A stretch of 64,000 nt of DNA from Nitrosarchaeum sp. (GTDB taxonomy: Archaea > Thermoproteota > Nitrososphaeria > Nitrososphaerales > Nitrosopumilaceae), in the NCBI GenBank assembly GCA_003569705.1, contig BGOU01000001.1, positions 1 to 64,000 of the forward strand, read 5' to 3'. Below, in pieces: positions 35,686-46,140 of this stretch; positions within the stretch are counted from its first letter, which is position 1; each line of letters opens with the position of its first letter. Made by a program: the position numbers and the translations under genes. The notes under the pieces are model-generated. The model made no database searches, was not told the origin of the DNA, and was given only the letters and a program-made list of their open reading frames with translations.

Positions 35686-36870
35686 ATGTCAACGTTTTCT
35701 GTAATGAAAGATCCGAATTACTATGCAGACATTTACAACGCATATGATAAAAATCCAAAGAAAATCAGAGTACTAGACAGCACTCTAAGAGAAGGAGAAC
35801 AGCATCCAGGAGTTTCATTTACAAACAAACAGAGAATACAGATTGCATGGATGTTAGATTATTTCGGAGTAGATCAAATTGAAATTTCACCAGTAGTTTC
35901 CAAAGATCATAAAGAAGCAACTAAAACAATTATCAAACAAGGACTAAAAGCAGACATTGTATCTCATGGAAGAGCTCTCAAAGAAGACATCGACATCTCA
36001 TTAAGCTGCGATGCAAAATGGTGTGCAGCATATCTTGGAATTTCAGATATTCATCTAAAAGACAAGCTGCGAATTACAAGAGAAGAAGCAATGGAGAGAT
36101 CAGTTGAAACAGTAGAATATGCAAAATCACACGGACTAAAAATTAGATTTACAGTTGAGGACGGAAGTAGAGCAGATCCAGAATTTTTGCTGCAGATATG
36201 CAAGGCAATTGAAGAGGCAGGTGTAGATAGAATAAGTTTGCCTGATACTGTTGGAATTATGCGTCCAATAGGCATGTATAATTTTGTTAAAAAAGTAAGA
36301 GAGGCAATAGATGTTCCACTAGATGCACATGTTCACAATGACATTGGATTTGCAGTAGCTAATGCATTTTCTGCATGTGATGCAGGAGTAGATCAGATAC
36401 ATACAACAATTGACGGAATAGGAGAAAGGACAGGTATCCCACCTCTTGCAGAAGTTGCAGTAGCACTAACGTATCTTTACAAATCACCAAATGATTTCAG
36501 ATTAGATATGCTGCTAGACTTGTCAAGACTAATTGAAAATTACACTTCGATTAAACCATATGATTCAAAACCACTTGTTGGCTCTTCTGCATACAAACAC
36601 AAAGCAGGAACACATCTTGCAGCAATATTAAAAAATCCTGCAGCATATGAGCCAATCCCACCAAGAGCAGTGGGAAATACAAGAAGAATTGTCTTTGGTG
36701 AATTGGCAGGAAAAACGGGTGCCGCATACTTGATGTCAATTTTGGGGCTTCAAAAAGACGATGAGGGTGCCAAAGCAGTAGCAGCAGGTCTAAAAGAACT
36801 TAGAATGGGGGATTTAATTGAGATTCCACTAGAAGATAGGCTTGAAAAAAAGATAATTAATGATAAATAG
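35686..36870 (+). CDS. Homocitrate synthase (or related LeuA-family acyltransferase)
   Basis: Condenses acetyl-CoA with 2-oxoglutarate to start the aminoadipate route. DSTLREGEQHPGVSFT is the metal- and substrate-binding start, DAHVHNDIGFAVANAFSACD the HxHND signature, and SSAYKHKAGTHLAAIL a C-terminal segment. Its place before lysW2, lysX and lysK favours homocitrate over isopropylmalate or citramalate synthase. ATG 35704 may be the true start. Confidence 0.87.
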   Translation: MSTFSVMKDPNYYADIYNAYDKNPKKIRVLDSTLREGEQHPGVSFTNKQRIQIAWMLDYFGVDQIEISPVVSKDHKEATKTIIKQGLKADIVSHGRALKEDIDISLSCDAKWCAAYLGISDIHLKDKLRITREEAMERSVETVEYAKSHGLKIRFTVEDGSRADPEFLLQICKAIEEAGVDRISLPDTVGIMRPIGMYNFVKKVREAIDVPLDAHVHNDIGFAVANAFSACDAGVDQIHTTIDGIGERTGIPPLAEVAVALTYLYKSPNDFRLDMLLDLSRLIENYTSIKPYDSKPLVGSSAYKHKAGTHLAAILKNPAAYEPIPPRAVGNTRRIVFGELAGKTGAAYLMSILGLQKDDEGAKAVAAGLKELRMGDLIEIPLEDRLEKKIINDK

Positions 36871-36892
36871 AGAGGAAATGTGAGAAGAAAAC

Positions 36893-37060
36893 ATGTCAAA
36901 ATGTGAAGAATGTGATGCAGATATTTCCATTCCAAATGATGCAGTGGAAGGAGAAATTGTAACATGTCCGGAATGTGGCGCAAGTTTTGAATTAGCAAAA
37001 GGCTCAAACGGTTTCCAATTAAAGCCTGCCCAATCGGTTGGCGAGGATTGGGGACAGTGA
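36893..37060 (+). CDS. lysW: Amino-group carrier protein LysW (copy 2, lysine side), C-terminal Gln
   Basis: 55 residues with zinc ligands C4, C7, C25 and C28 and a LysW-like acidic tail. The last residues read EDWGQ (GGA CAG TGA) where characterised carriers end EDWGE. The side chain of the final Glu is the attachment point in known LysW, so an amide there should block the usual ligation unless it is deamidated or another carboxylate is used. A one-base sequence error (CAG for GAG) is possible. It overlaps the ligase start by 4 bases. Confidence 0.9.
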   Translation: MSKCEECDADISIPNDAVEGEIVTCPECGASFELAKGSNGFQLKPAQSVGEDWGQ

Positions 37061-37905
37061 GTCCTGACATTACAATTCTTTATGATACCATCCGTTGGGA
37101 AGAAAAAGCTCTGTTAGAAGCTGGCAAAAAAAAGAACATCAACATACAGATGGTTGACTGTAAGAATTTAGCAATAGATTTAGATAAAAAACCAGAAGAT
37201 TACGGACCAGTTATTCAAAGGTGTGTAAGCTATTATCGAAATCTACATTCAACTGCAGCACTTGAAGGGATGGGTGTAAATGTAATTAATTGTCTAAATA
37301 CAGGAATTTTTGCAGGAAATAAATTATTTACACATATGTTACTAAAAAAATACGGAGTTCCAACACCATATGCAGCTGTTGCATTTTCAAAAGATGCAGT
37401 AATAGAACATCTAGAAACACACGGGTATCCAAAAGTGATCAAACCAACAGTTGGCAGTTGGGGCAGATTGATTTCAAAATTAAATGATAAAGATTCAGCG
37501 GAGGGAATTATTGAAAGCAGAGAGGCAATGTACCCAATATATCAAGTTCATTATTTAGAAGAATTTGTCAACAGACCACCAAGGGATATTAGAGCAATAA
37601 TGGTTGGAGATAAAATAGTTGCAGCAATTTACAGAACTTCAGGAAATGGAAATTGGAAAACGAACATGGCACTGGGTGGAACAGCAGAAGAATGTAAAGT
37701 AACACCAGAGATGGAAGAGATGTGCATCAAGGCAAAAAATGCAGTTCAAGGAGACATTGTAGGAGTAGATTTGATGGAGAGTAATGAACGTGGACTAGTA
37801 GTTCACGAGGTTAACAATACAACTGAATATAAAAATACGGTAAGAGTGTGTGGAGTAGACATACCTTCCTTAATGATTGATTACGTAATGAAAAAGAACA
37901 AGTGA
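37057..37905 (+). CDS. lysX: LysX-family carrier ligase, probably 2-aminoadipate-specific
   Basis: RimK-like ATP-grasp paralogue of the protein at 31270. YPKVIKPTVGSWGRLISKL, LEEFVNRPPRDIRAIMVG and VVHEVNNTTEYKN align along the length. The two proteins differ just after the NNT motif (EYKN here, EFKG there), a region near the substrate site. GTG 37057 overlaps the lysW2 stop and is preferred over TTG 37048. Confidence 0.87.
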   Translation: MSPDITILYDTIRWEEKALLEAGKKKNINIQMVDCKNLAIDLDKKPEDYGPVIQRCVSYYRNLHSTAALEGMGVNVINCLNTGIFAGNKLFTHMLLKKYGVPTPYAAVAFSKDAVIEHLETHGYPKVIKPTVGSWGRLISKLNDKDSAEGIIESREAMYPIYQVHYLEEFVNRPPRDIRAIMVGDKIVAAIYRTSGNGNWKTNMALGGTAEECKVTPEMEEMCIKAKNAVQGDIVGVDLMESNERGLVVHEVNNTTEYKNTVRVCGVDIPSLMIDYVMKKNK

Positions 37906-37908
37906 GAA

Positions 37909-39036
37909 TTGGAAACAACATTTACAGTCACACCAAGATTTGCAGTGAAGATGCTTGAAAAGGCACTTCGATTGTACACGCCCTCACTCAGTGAAAAAAC
38001 AATGGCTGAATTTCTTGCAGACAAATGTGATGATTTGGGATTTGAAGATATTCACATAGATGAGGTAGGCAACATTATTGCAAAAAAAGGTACAGGTTCA
38101 CCAAAAATATTACTTTGTGGACACATGGATGTCGTACCTGGAAAAGTCAAAGTTAGAAAAGAAGGAGATTCACTTTACGGTCGCGGTGCATCAGATGCAA
38201 AGGCCCCATTAATGGCAATGTTGTTTGCAGCAGCTTCAGTTCAAAACAATAACGGCACCATAATTTTTGTCGGCACAGTAGATGAGGAGGGAAATGCCAC
38301 CGGAGTAAAAAATCTAGTCAAGAACCACATTGATGTAGATTATGCAGTATTTGGAGAACCAAGTGGAATAAAACAAGTAACAATTGCTTACAAAGGGAGA
38401 TTGGCAATTAATCTCAAAGTAAGTGTGGTAGATAGTGCACATGCAAGTGCACCTTGGCTTTCAAAAAATGCCATTGAGGAAACAATGATCTTTTCAAAAG
38501 AGCTCAAAGAAGGTTTAGAGTCAGGTCAGGAGACAAAAAGTAAAGGAATGCTACTAACTGCAACACTAACTGAGATTAACGGAGGAACAAGCCACAATGT
38601 CACACCAAAAGAATGCGTTTCAACTTTTGATATTAGAATTCCTGTAGATACAAATTGCAAAATAGTAGAACAGAAAATTTCAGGACTAGTAAATGAAATA
38701 TCTCAAAGAAGAAAAGTTGAGGCATACTATTCAATTATAGATGAGACAGAACCTTTTGAAGCACCACATGATTCTGCCATAGTCAGAGCATTCACTTTGG
38801 GAGTTATGGATGTAGAACATACAAGACCAACTTTAATTAGAAAAACTGGAACTGGAGACATGAATGTAATAGGAAATCAATGGAAGATTCCCGTAGTTAC
38901 ATATGGGCCAGGCGATCCCCATCAAGCTCACACAATAGATGAAAGGGTATCAATTGATGAATACCTAAGGGGAATTGAAATTTTAAAGAGAATGATACAC
39001 CATTTAAAAAGACTACACGATAAAAATATGCAGTAA
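37909..39036 (+). CDS. lysK: LysW-lysine/ornithine hydrolase (LysK)
   Basis: M20-family zinc peptidase that releases lysine or ornithine from LysW. Metal-site segments are LCGHMDVVPG, GRGASDAKAPLMAM, GTVDEEGNATGV and FGEPSG. TTG 37909 follows the lysX stop by 3 bases. The only such hydrolase in the cluster, so it may serve both branches. Its TAA overlaps the dphB ATG. Confidence 0.9.
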   Translation: METTFTVTPRFAVKMLEKALRLYTPSLSEKTMAEFLADKCDDLGFEDIHIDEVGNIIAKKGTGSPKILLCGHMDVVPGKVKVRKEGDSLYGRGASDAKAPLMAMLFAAASVQNNNGTIIFVGTVDEEGNATGVKNLVKNHIDVDYAVFGEPSGIKQVTIAYKGRLAINLKVSVVDSAHASAPWLSKNAIEETMIFSKELKEGLESGQETKSKGMLLTATLTEINGGTSHNVTPKECVSTFDIRIPVDTNCKIVEQKISGLVNEISQRRKVEAYYSIIDETEPFEAPHDSAIVRAFTLGVMDVEHTRPTLIRKTGTGDMNVIGNQWKIPVVTYGPGDPHQAHTIDERVSIDEYLRGIEILKRMIHHLKRLHDKNMQ

Positions 39037-40073
39037 TGCTTTGGTTTGTAGGCTTGGGAATTTCAGGTTCAAAATCGATTCCCGTTGAAGCTCTAGAAGT
39101 TTTATCAAAAGCAGATATTGTATACCTTGAGCAATTTACCAGCCCAATTGGAAAATCAGACATGTTAAAAATCAAAAAAATGACCAATGGAGAATTCAAG
39201 CAGGGTAAAAGATGGCTAGTTGAAGATGGCAATGAAATTTTAAAATATGCAAAAACAAAAAAAGTCGTCTTACTATCTTATGGAGATCCATACATTGCCA
39301 CTACACATATTGAATTAAGAACCAGAGCCATACAAGAAAAAATAAAGACATATTCGATACATGCATCATCATCTCTAACTTCAATGATAGGAGAGTGCGG
39401 TCTCCATTTTTACAAAGTTGGAAGAATTGCAACAATAATGAGTGAGATGAAATCTCTGACAACTCCATACTATGTAATTTACAAAAACATCATAGAAGGA
39501 AATCACACCGTATTACTATTAGAATATAATCAAGACAAAGATTACTTTATGGATCCAAAAGATGCATTAATTGGATTAATAGAAACTGAAAAAGGACAAA
39601 AAAGAAATGTAATTGATTTATCAACGCATGTAATAGTTGCATCGCGTGTAGGATTCAAAGATCAATCAATCATATCAGGAAAAATTTCTAGTCTGAAGAA
39701 AATAGATTTTGGCAAACCGCCACATACAATAATCATCACAGGAAGACTTCACTTTACTGAATCAGATGCATTAAAAATACTCGGAAGATGCATAGATGAG
39801 CCACAAGACAATTCAGAAAAAACAAAAAAGATTTCAATTCAAATGATGAAAAAATATGTTCCAATGGTAAGAGATGCGTTAGAAGAGATAACACCGTACT
39901 ACAAAGATCAAAAAGAATTCAAAGTCATACTTGAAAATGCCGAATTATACATTCAAGACGCAGAAAAATTTCTAGAAGATGGTCAGGATGAAGTTGCAGT
40001 TTTGAGTATAGGTTATGCAGACGGCTTGGTAGATGCACTAAGATTAGCAAAAGGCCTTGAGCCAAAAATGTAA
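39036..40073 (+). CDS. dphB: Diphthine synthase
   Basis: SAM-dependent methyltransferase of diphthamide synthesis on elongation factor 2. LWFVGLGISGSKSIPVEALE, ADIVYLEQFTSP, LLSYGDPYIATTHIELRTRA and SSSLTSMIGECGLHFYKVGR are characteristic of Dph5/CobA-fold enzymes. At 345 residues it is longer than the usual 260-270; the extra C-terminal 80 residues are helical and unassigned. It overlaps lysK by TAATG. Confidence 0.9.
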   Translation: MLWFVGLGISGSKSIPVEALEVLSKADIVYLEQFTSPIGKSDMLKIKKMTNGEFKQGKRWLVEDGNEILKYAKTKKVVLLSYGDPYIATTHIELRTRAIQEKIKTYSIHASSSLTSMIGECGLHFYKVGRIATIMSEMKSLTTPYYVIYKNIIEGNHTVLLLEYNQDKDYFMDPKDALIGLIETEKGQKRNVIDLSTHVIVASRVGFKDQSIISGKISSLKKIDFGKPPHTIIITGRLHFTESDALKILGRCIDEPQDNSEKTKKISIQMMKKYVPMVRDALEEITPYYKDQKEFKVILENAELYIQDAEKFLEDGQDEVAVLSIGYADGLVDALRLAKGLEPKM

Positions 40074-40118
40074 CATATTATCGATGAATTAAAGAGAGAG
40101 TAATTTTAGAAAATAATA

Positions 40119-40736
40119 TTGGAATTAGTGGAAAAGTCAATCTTAACTGAAATGTACCTAGCCGGAATAAACGGCAAATCATCCATAGTCAATCTTAAAA
40201 CAAAAAAAGGATTCACAGAAAATATTATCAATTCAAAAATAGACGAACTTGTAAAAAACAAGCTGGTAAAAGAAGATAGAACCACATTAACTGAACTTGG
40301 CAGGTCGTCACTTCGAGTTGTTTTAGCAGGGGGTGTCTTTGACATAATTCATCCAGGACACATTCACACACTTAATGCGGCAAAAGCACTTGGAGATGTG
40401 TTGATAGTGGTTGTAGCCACTGACAGTACTGCAGTAAAGATGAAAAAAAGACAGCCACTGCACAGTAAAGAGCAGAGACAGGAACTAGTCAACTCACTAG
40501 TAATGGTAGACCTTTGCTTAATAGGACAAGAAGATGATATTTTCAAGACAGTCAATCTTGTAAAACCGCAAATAATCGCATTAGGATATGATCAGGTACA
40601 TCAGGAAAAATTCATCATAGACGGATGTAAAAAAATTGAACTTGATGCAACTGTTGCAAGATTGCAATCACCAATTCCAGAAAGTTCTAGCTCTAAAATA
40701 GAAAAAGAGTATGGTGAATCTATTCACGGCATTTAG
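40119..40736 (+). CDS. ribL: FAD synthetase RibL-like nucleotidyltransferase with N-terminal winged helix
   Basis: A nucleotidyltransferase domain starts at about residue 67: LAGGVFDIIHPGHIHTLNAA contains the HxGH site, followed by KMKKRQPLHSKEQRQELV and IIALGYDQ, as in archaeal RibL, which makes FAD from FMN. The first 60 residues form a winged-helix-like segment absent from many RibL proteins. It is convergent with the riboflavin kinase gene, which fits a flavin role. Start TTG 40119. Confidence 0.82.
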   Translation: MELVEKSILTEMYLAGINGKSSIVNLKTKKGFTENIINSKIDELVKNKLVKEDRTTLTELGRSSLRVVLAGGVFDIIHPGHIHTLNAAKALGDVLIVVVATDSTAVKMKKRQPLHSKEQRQELVNSLVMVDLCLIGQEDDIFKTVNLVKPQIIALGYDQVHQEKFIIDGCKKIELDATVARLQSPIPESSSSKIEKEYGESIHGI

Positions 40737-40758
40737 GGTTGTACACAATATAAGAAAA

Positions 40759-41442
40759 CTACGACTGGATTGGAATTGTTATCGTAACTTGAGAACCGTT
40801 TTTTAATTTTCCTGATTTTTTAATACATAGTTCAGAGATTAATTCAATTATAGAATGATCATGATGAGTTCTCTCAAGGATTATCAATTCACAATCAATT
40901 GATTTGTTGATTTTTGCATGAAAGCATTTTACCCATCCATATGTCCTTTTTCCATCTGAAAAACTCTCAATTGTAATTCCACCTAGACTTTCAAATTGTT
41001 TAATCGCTTCTTGGTGTATTTTTTTATCCAGTCTTACATTAAGGGTTCCAGGAAATGGAACGTATCCAATTTTGGATTTGAATTGTTTTGTGTACCCTTT
41101 TAGAGACATGTAATATGCGCCTTCACCCATACCTGAGATCAAAGTTCCTTTCAGTTCAATATGAGATGGGGATGAATCAAGACTTTTTTGAAGTGTTGCA
41201 GATAATTTTACCATTTCAGAAAAACCTTTTGGTGTAATTTTTACAGATGTGTTTCTTCCACTAATTATTCTCTCAATGAATTGATTGTTTTCTAATTCAA
41301 GTAGGTGTTTGGATGCGGCTTGCTGTGATTTTTTTATACTCTTACCTAAGGAATCAGTAGTGACAGGGACAAAATTATGTTTTGCACCTTTAGAAAGAAG
41401 ATAAGTTAGAGTTAAGATGTGCTGAATTTTTAGTTCAGTCAT
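40759..41442 (-). CDS. rbkR: CTP-dependent riboflavin kinase with N-terminal DNA-binding domain (RbkR)
   Basis: Residues 1-85 are a winged helix (SLGKSIKKSQQAASKHLLEL). The C-terminal kinase domain shows GTLISGMGEGAYYMSLKGY, GYVPFPGTLNVRL and CELIILERTHHD, typical of archaeal CTP-using riboflavin kinase. Such fusions are known to act both as enzyme and as regulator of riboflavin genes. It lies 5 bases after dnaG on the same strand. Confidence 0.9.
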   Translation of the reverse strand: MTELKIQHILTLTYLLSKGAKHNFVPVTTDSLGKSIKKSQQAASKHLLELENNQFIERIISGRNTSVKITPKGFSEMVKLSATLQKSLDSSPSHIELKGTLISGMGEGAYYMSLKGYTKQFKSKIGYVPFPGTLNVRLDKKIHQEAIKQFESLGGITIESFSDGKRTYGWVKCFHAKINKSIDCELIILERTHHDHSIIELISELCIKKSGKLKNGSQVTITIPIQS

Positions 41443-41447
41443 AAATC

Positions 41448-42593
41448 CTATGCTACGCCTAGGTCACCGAATGTTTTTAGATTTAATCCATCAGAGTTTG
41501 ATAACTTTGCAACTCGATGTCCAACAACATGTTCAATTCCAGCGTTTTTGGCAGCTTCTAAAAGTCTCTGAGTGATAATACCATCCAATAGAAGATATTT
41601 GATTCCAGACTGTGTTGAGAGTTTGCTAACTACTTCGCTGATTGGAACTTTGAAAATTTCTTTTTCATTTTCATCTAATGCCATAGCCTCTAGTGTTTCA
41701 TTGAGATTTGGAAAAACTCGGGATGCTATTGCGGCAACTGGTTTATCGTCTGCACTTTTGAGAATTGGTGCAGGTTTTCCATGTTTAATTTCATCAGCTA
41801 TTGGTCTTAGAATTTCATCAATTCTTTGCGGAGTTAACTCTTCAACTTCTACTCCTGTGTCTGCTCTTAATTCATAATCAAGATTTACAAGAGATTTGAG
41901 TTCTTTTAGAATGAATCCACCTGCTCTATCACCGTCAATAAATGCAACTACGGTATTTTTTGAAGCACATAGTTCTTTGATTGATTCATCAATTTTTGCA
42001 CCTTCAATTGCAATTGCATTATCATAGCCAGCTCTGAGAAGATTAATGACATCAGCTCTGCCTTCGACTAGAATTATCCAAGTGGCATCAAATAAACCGG
42101 AACTGCATGTGAGTTTGGATGGACCGTATGTAGATAATATTTTAGAATCACCTTCATGAACAGTTTTTAGCATACTTTCACCTTCGCTGACTGTTTTTGT
42201 AGCCCAACGTTGTTTGATTTCTTTAGCACGTCTTACAATGTCATCTTTTTTTGCAGCCCTTACATCATCAATTGCTTCTAATTTGAAAACACAATCAAAT
42301 GGACCAACTTTATCAATACTCTCAATTCCAGCTGCAATTAATGCACAAGTATCAATATCAGTACTCATTGGAATAAGAGCATCACCGTTTGTAGTATTTG
42401 AAGTAGATTTTGTATTTACTTCGATACGACCAACTTTGGAGACTCGTTGTAGTTCGTTCAGATTCATCTCTGGGCCTAACAGTCCTTCGGTTTGACCGAA
42501 GATAGCCCCGATTATATCTGCTCGTTCAACAAGTCCGTCAACTTCAAAGGAAAGTTTAACATGATATTTGACAATTCCTGATTTATTAGACAT
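41448..42593 (-). CDS. dnaG: Archaeal DnaG-like primase
   Basis: The Toprim core is visible: catalytic Glu in IILVEGRADVINLLRAG and DxD in VVAFIDGDRAGG. The N-terminal KYHVKLSFEVDGLVERADII and GPEMNLNELQ are typical of archaeal DnaG, which also associates with the exosome for RNA degradation. 381 residues, normal length. Probably co-transcribed with rbkR. Confidence 0.93.
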   Translation of the reverse strand: MSNKSGIVKYHVKLSFEVDGLVERADIIGAIFGQTEGLLGPEMNLNELQRVSKVGRIEVNTKSTSNTTNGDALIPMSTDIDTCALIAAGIESIDKVGPFDCVFKLEAIDDVRAAKKDDIVRRAKEIKQRWATKTVSEGESMLKTVHEGDSKILSTYGPSKLTCSSGLFDATWIILVEGRADVINLLRAGYDNAIAIEGAKIDESIKELCASKNTVVAFIDGDRAGGFILKELKSLVNLDYELRADTGVEVEELTPQRIDEILRPIADEIKHGKPAPILKSADDKPVAAIASRVFPNLNETLEAMALDENEKEIFKVPISEVVSKLSTQSGIKYLLLDGIITQRLLEAAKNAGIEHVVGHRVAKLSNSDGLNLKTFGDLGVA

Positions 42594-42746
42594 ACTTTCT
42601 TCATCTCCTTAATTATCATAATCTTGGTTTTGATTCTCGATATATGAGGGTATCGCAAGAATTTTCAATAAAGCCATAAGATCATACAAAAATTATGCTA
42701 AATTATAGTTTACACTAGATAATCTAAAAATGAAAAATAATGTTGT

Positions 42747-43097
42747 TTATTCAGTGCTAAATGAACTACCACATGAACAGGATTTTGTAACGTTTGGATT
42801 ATTAATTTTAAATCCAGATCCCATCAGGCTTTCAATATAGTCTACGTTTGCACCTTTTAGATGATCAACACTGTAGCTGTCTACAAGTAGCTTGATACCA
42901 GTTTCTTCCATGACCAAGTCATCTTCTTCTGGTGCTTTTTCAAAGCCCATTCCATAAGATAACCCAGAACAACCGCCACCTTGAACATAAACTCTAAGGT
43001 ATTGAGGACTGTCGGCTTCTTCTTTCATGAATTCTTTGATTTTTTCAGCTGCTTTTGGTGTAACAGTGATCATTTTCTGTGTTTGTTCAGACGCCAT
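42747..43097 (-). CDS. A-type iron-sulfur carrier (IscA/ErpA family)
   Basis: HesB/IscA fold with the three conserved Cys: C43 in GGCSGLSYGM and C107 and C109 in KSCSCGSSF. Delivers or holds Fe-S clusters. 116 residues. Single gene with its own upstream gap of 86 bases. Confidence 0.92.
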   Translation of the reverse strand: MASEQTQKMITVTPKAAEKIKEFMKEEADSPQYLRVYVQGGGCSGLSYGMGFEKAPEEDDLVMEETGIKLLVDSYSVDHLKGANVDYIESLMGSGFKINNPNVTKSCSCGSSFSTE

Positions 43098-43183
43098 AGT
43101 AATACAAATTACGATTTAAATTATAATAAGCTTTTCATACCAAACCCACTAGTAATTCAAGAAAATAAGAAATTAGGGATAGC

Positions 43184-43969
<786 letters not shown>

Positions 43970-43980
43970 TTAAAGGTTAT

Positions 43981-46098
43981 CTATTTTTGTGAGAATTTTC
44001 CCCATTGAGATAATGCAGATGCAGCTGCAACCCAAGTTCGAAGGTCACTGTAAACTGGAATATTATTTGCCTCAATCAATTTTGTCATTTTTTCAGTATA
44101 TGGACCGCCATTACCTCCAGCAAGAATTGGTTTCTGTTTTTTATTTGATAGTTCAGTTAGATATTCAACTATTGTTTCTTCAAGTGGATCATCTTGGAAA
44201 ACAAACCATGGCATAGCAATGTCGATATTCTTTTCGTCAAGAAATTGCTGAATGACAAATTTATAATCATCTGCATTTGCACCGCCGCCTACATCTGCTG
44301 GATTACCATTATGAATTGGAACAGTTGGTGGGAAACGTTCCTTCATTTTTTTGAGTAGTTCTGGCGACAACTTTCCAATAGTAAGACCTGATCTTTCTAA
44401 TTGATCAATTCCACCAATCATTGGACCAGCACCATTACTTGTCATAGCAACACGATTTCCCTTTGCAGGAGGTTGCCATGCTAGTGCCTTTAAGACTCCA
44501 ACTAGTTCTTGATAACTATCAACTGAAATAATTCCTGCTTGTTTGAATGCACCCATGATGATTGCATTTGAACCACCAAGAGAACCCGTATGCGATGCAG
44601 CTTGTTTTGCACCTGCTTCAGTTCTTCCACTCTTCCAAATTATGATTGGTTTATTTTTTTCTCTCATTACACGTTTAGCAGTATTGATGAATTTTCTACC
44701 ATCACCAAATCCTTCAACGTATAATCCAATTACTTTAGTTTGAGGATCATTTGCAGCATACCATATCATATCTGCTTCATCTACGTCAGAACGATTACCA
44801 AAACTAATCATCTTAGATAAGCCAAACACGTCAGCACTTTCTAACATACTAATTCCCATGGTTCCACTTTGTGAGAAAAATGCAACATTTCCTAATTTTG
44901 AACGTACCATTCTTTCTTGTCCTTGGAATGCACAGTCAAGACGATTTGCAGCATTAAACATTCCAATACAGTTAGGACCAATTACACGAATTTTGTGTTT
45001 TATAGATAATTCTTTTACTTTAGATTCCATTGCAGCTCTGTCACCACCAAGCTCTTTTCCTCCACCTGAAACGATTACAACATTATGAATTCCTTTATTG
45101 GCGCAAGTCTCCATGATTGGTCCACAGTCTGCAAGATCAATACAAACAACAACCAAGTCAACTTTTTCGGTAATTGCATCTAATGATGGATAGCATTTAA
45201 TTCCAAGAATTGACTCTTGCTTAGGATTAATTGGATATACTTTACCTTTGTAATCTTGTTTTCCAAGTGCAACTAATACGGAATTACCAATCTTTCCAGG
45301 TGTTGCAGATGCCCCTACTAGGGCAACAGATTCTGGAGTAAAGAAGGACTCCATTGATTCAATGTTTGGCTTAGCTTTTGAGATAGAATTCTTTTTGATT
45401 TCTTTATCTAGAATAATTTTTGCATCTACTACAAAGTGGGATTTTGGATAAACAACTACTGGATTAAAGTCAACACTGTTGATGTAATCTGCATTTTCCA
45501 CGCCTAGTTTTCCAATTTGTACAAGCATCTTTGCAACCATGTTTGTATCAATTGGTTCACTTCCTCTGAATCCTTTGAGAAGTGCTGAGCCTTTTAGTTC
45601 ATTAAGCATTGATTTTGCATCTGAAGGTGTAATAGGTAGCATTCTGAATGCAACATCTTTCATAACTTCAGTCATAATTCCACCTAGTCCAACCATAATT
45701 ACTGGACCAAACTGTGGATCGTTTTGAATACCAACAATTAGTTCAACACCTTTTGGAACCATCTTTTCAAGAAGAATTCCTTTTACTTCAACTCCTTTCT
45801 TTTTAGAAAGTCTGCCATACATGTCTTTGAATGTCTTTTTGACATCATTGACATTATCTAGTCCAACTTTAACACCACCAACATCAGTTTTGTGTAAAAT
45901 TTGTGGTGATACAACTTTCATTACGAGTGGAAATCCAATCTTTTTTGCTTGTTTGACTGCTTCTTCCGCAGAAGTAACGAGTGCAAAAGGTGGAACTTTA
46001 ATACCATAAGTTTTGAGGATTGATTTTGATAATTCTTCTGTGATAACTTTATGACTGGTTTGCATTGTGTCTTCAAAAACTTTTTTCACAGAGTTCAT
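43981..46098 (-). CDS. ADP-forming acyl-CoA synthetase, probably 3-hydroxypropionyl-CoA synthetase
   Basis: Fused ATP-grasp and succinyl-CoA-synthetase-like domains. ATP-grasp comes first ([20 protein letters not shown], about 10-225), then the CoA-binding domain ([19 protein letters not shown], about 250-385) and the ligase domain with the phospho-His loop in [16 protein letters not shown]-forming synthetases make the thaumarchaeal 3HP/4HB cycle energy-efficient. Position 35 bases upstream of the hydratase gene matches the known gene pair. Confidence 0.88.
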   Translation of the reverse strand: MNSVKKVFEDTMQTSHKVITEELSKSILKTYGIKVPPFALVTSAEEAVKQAKKIGFPLVMKVVSPQILHKTDVGGVKVGLDNVNDVKKTFKDMYGRLSKKKGVEVKGILLEKMVPKGVELIVGIQNDPQFGPVIMVGLGGIMTEVMKDVAFRMLPITPSDAKSMLNELKGSALLKGFRGSEPIDTNMVAKMLVQIGKLGVENADYINSVDFNPVVVYPKSHFVVDAKIILDKEIKKNSISKAKPNIESMESFFTPESVALVGASATPGKIGNSVLVALGKQDYKGKVYPINPKQESILGIKCYPSLDAITEKVDLVVVCIDLADCGPIMETCANKGIHNVVIVSGGGKELGGDRAAMESKVKELSIKHKIRVIGPNCIGMFNAANRLDCAFQGQERMVRSKLGNVAFFSQSGTMGISMLESADVFGLSKMISFGNRSDVDEADMIWYAANDPQTKVIGLYVEGFGDGRKFINTAKRVMREKNKPIIIWKSGRTEAGAKQAASHTGSLGGSNAIIMGAFKQAGIISVDSYQELVGVLKALAWQPPAKGNRVAMTSNGAGPMIGGIDQLERSGLTIGKLSPELLKKMKERFPPTVPIHNGNPADVGGGANADDYKFVIQQFLDEKNIDIAMPWFVFQDDPLEETIVEYLTELSNKKQKPILAGGNGGPYTEKMTKLIEANNIPVYSDLRTWVAAASALSQWGKFSQK

Positions 46099-46140
46099 AG
46101 TTAGATCGATGAAATAGAAACTCTGTATATTAAACTTTGG

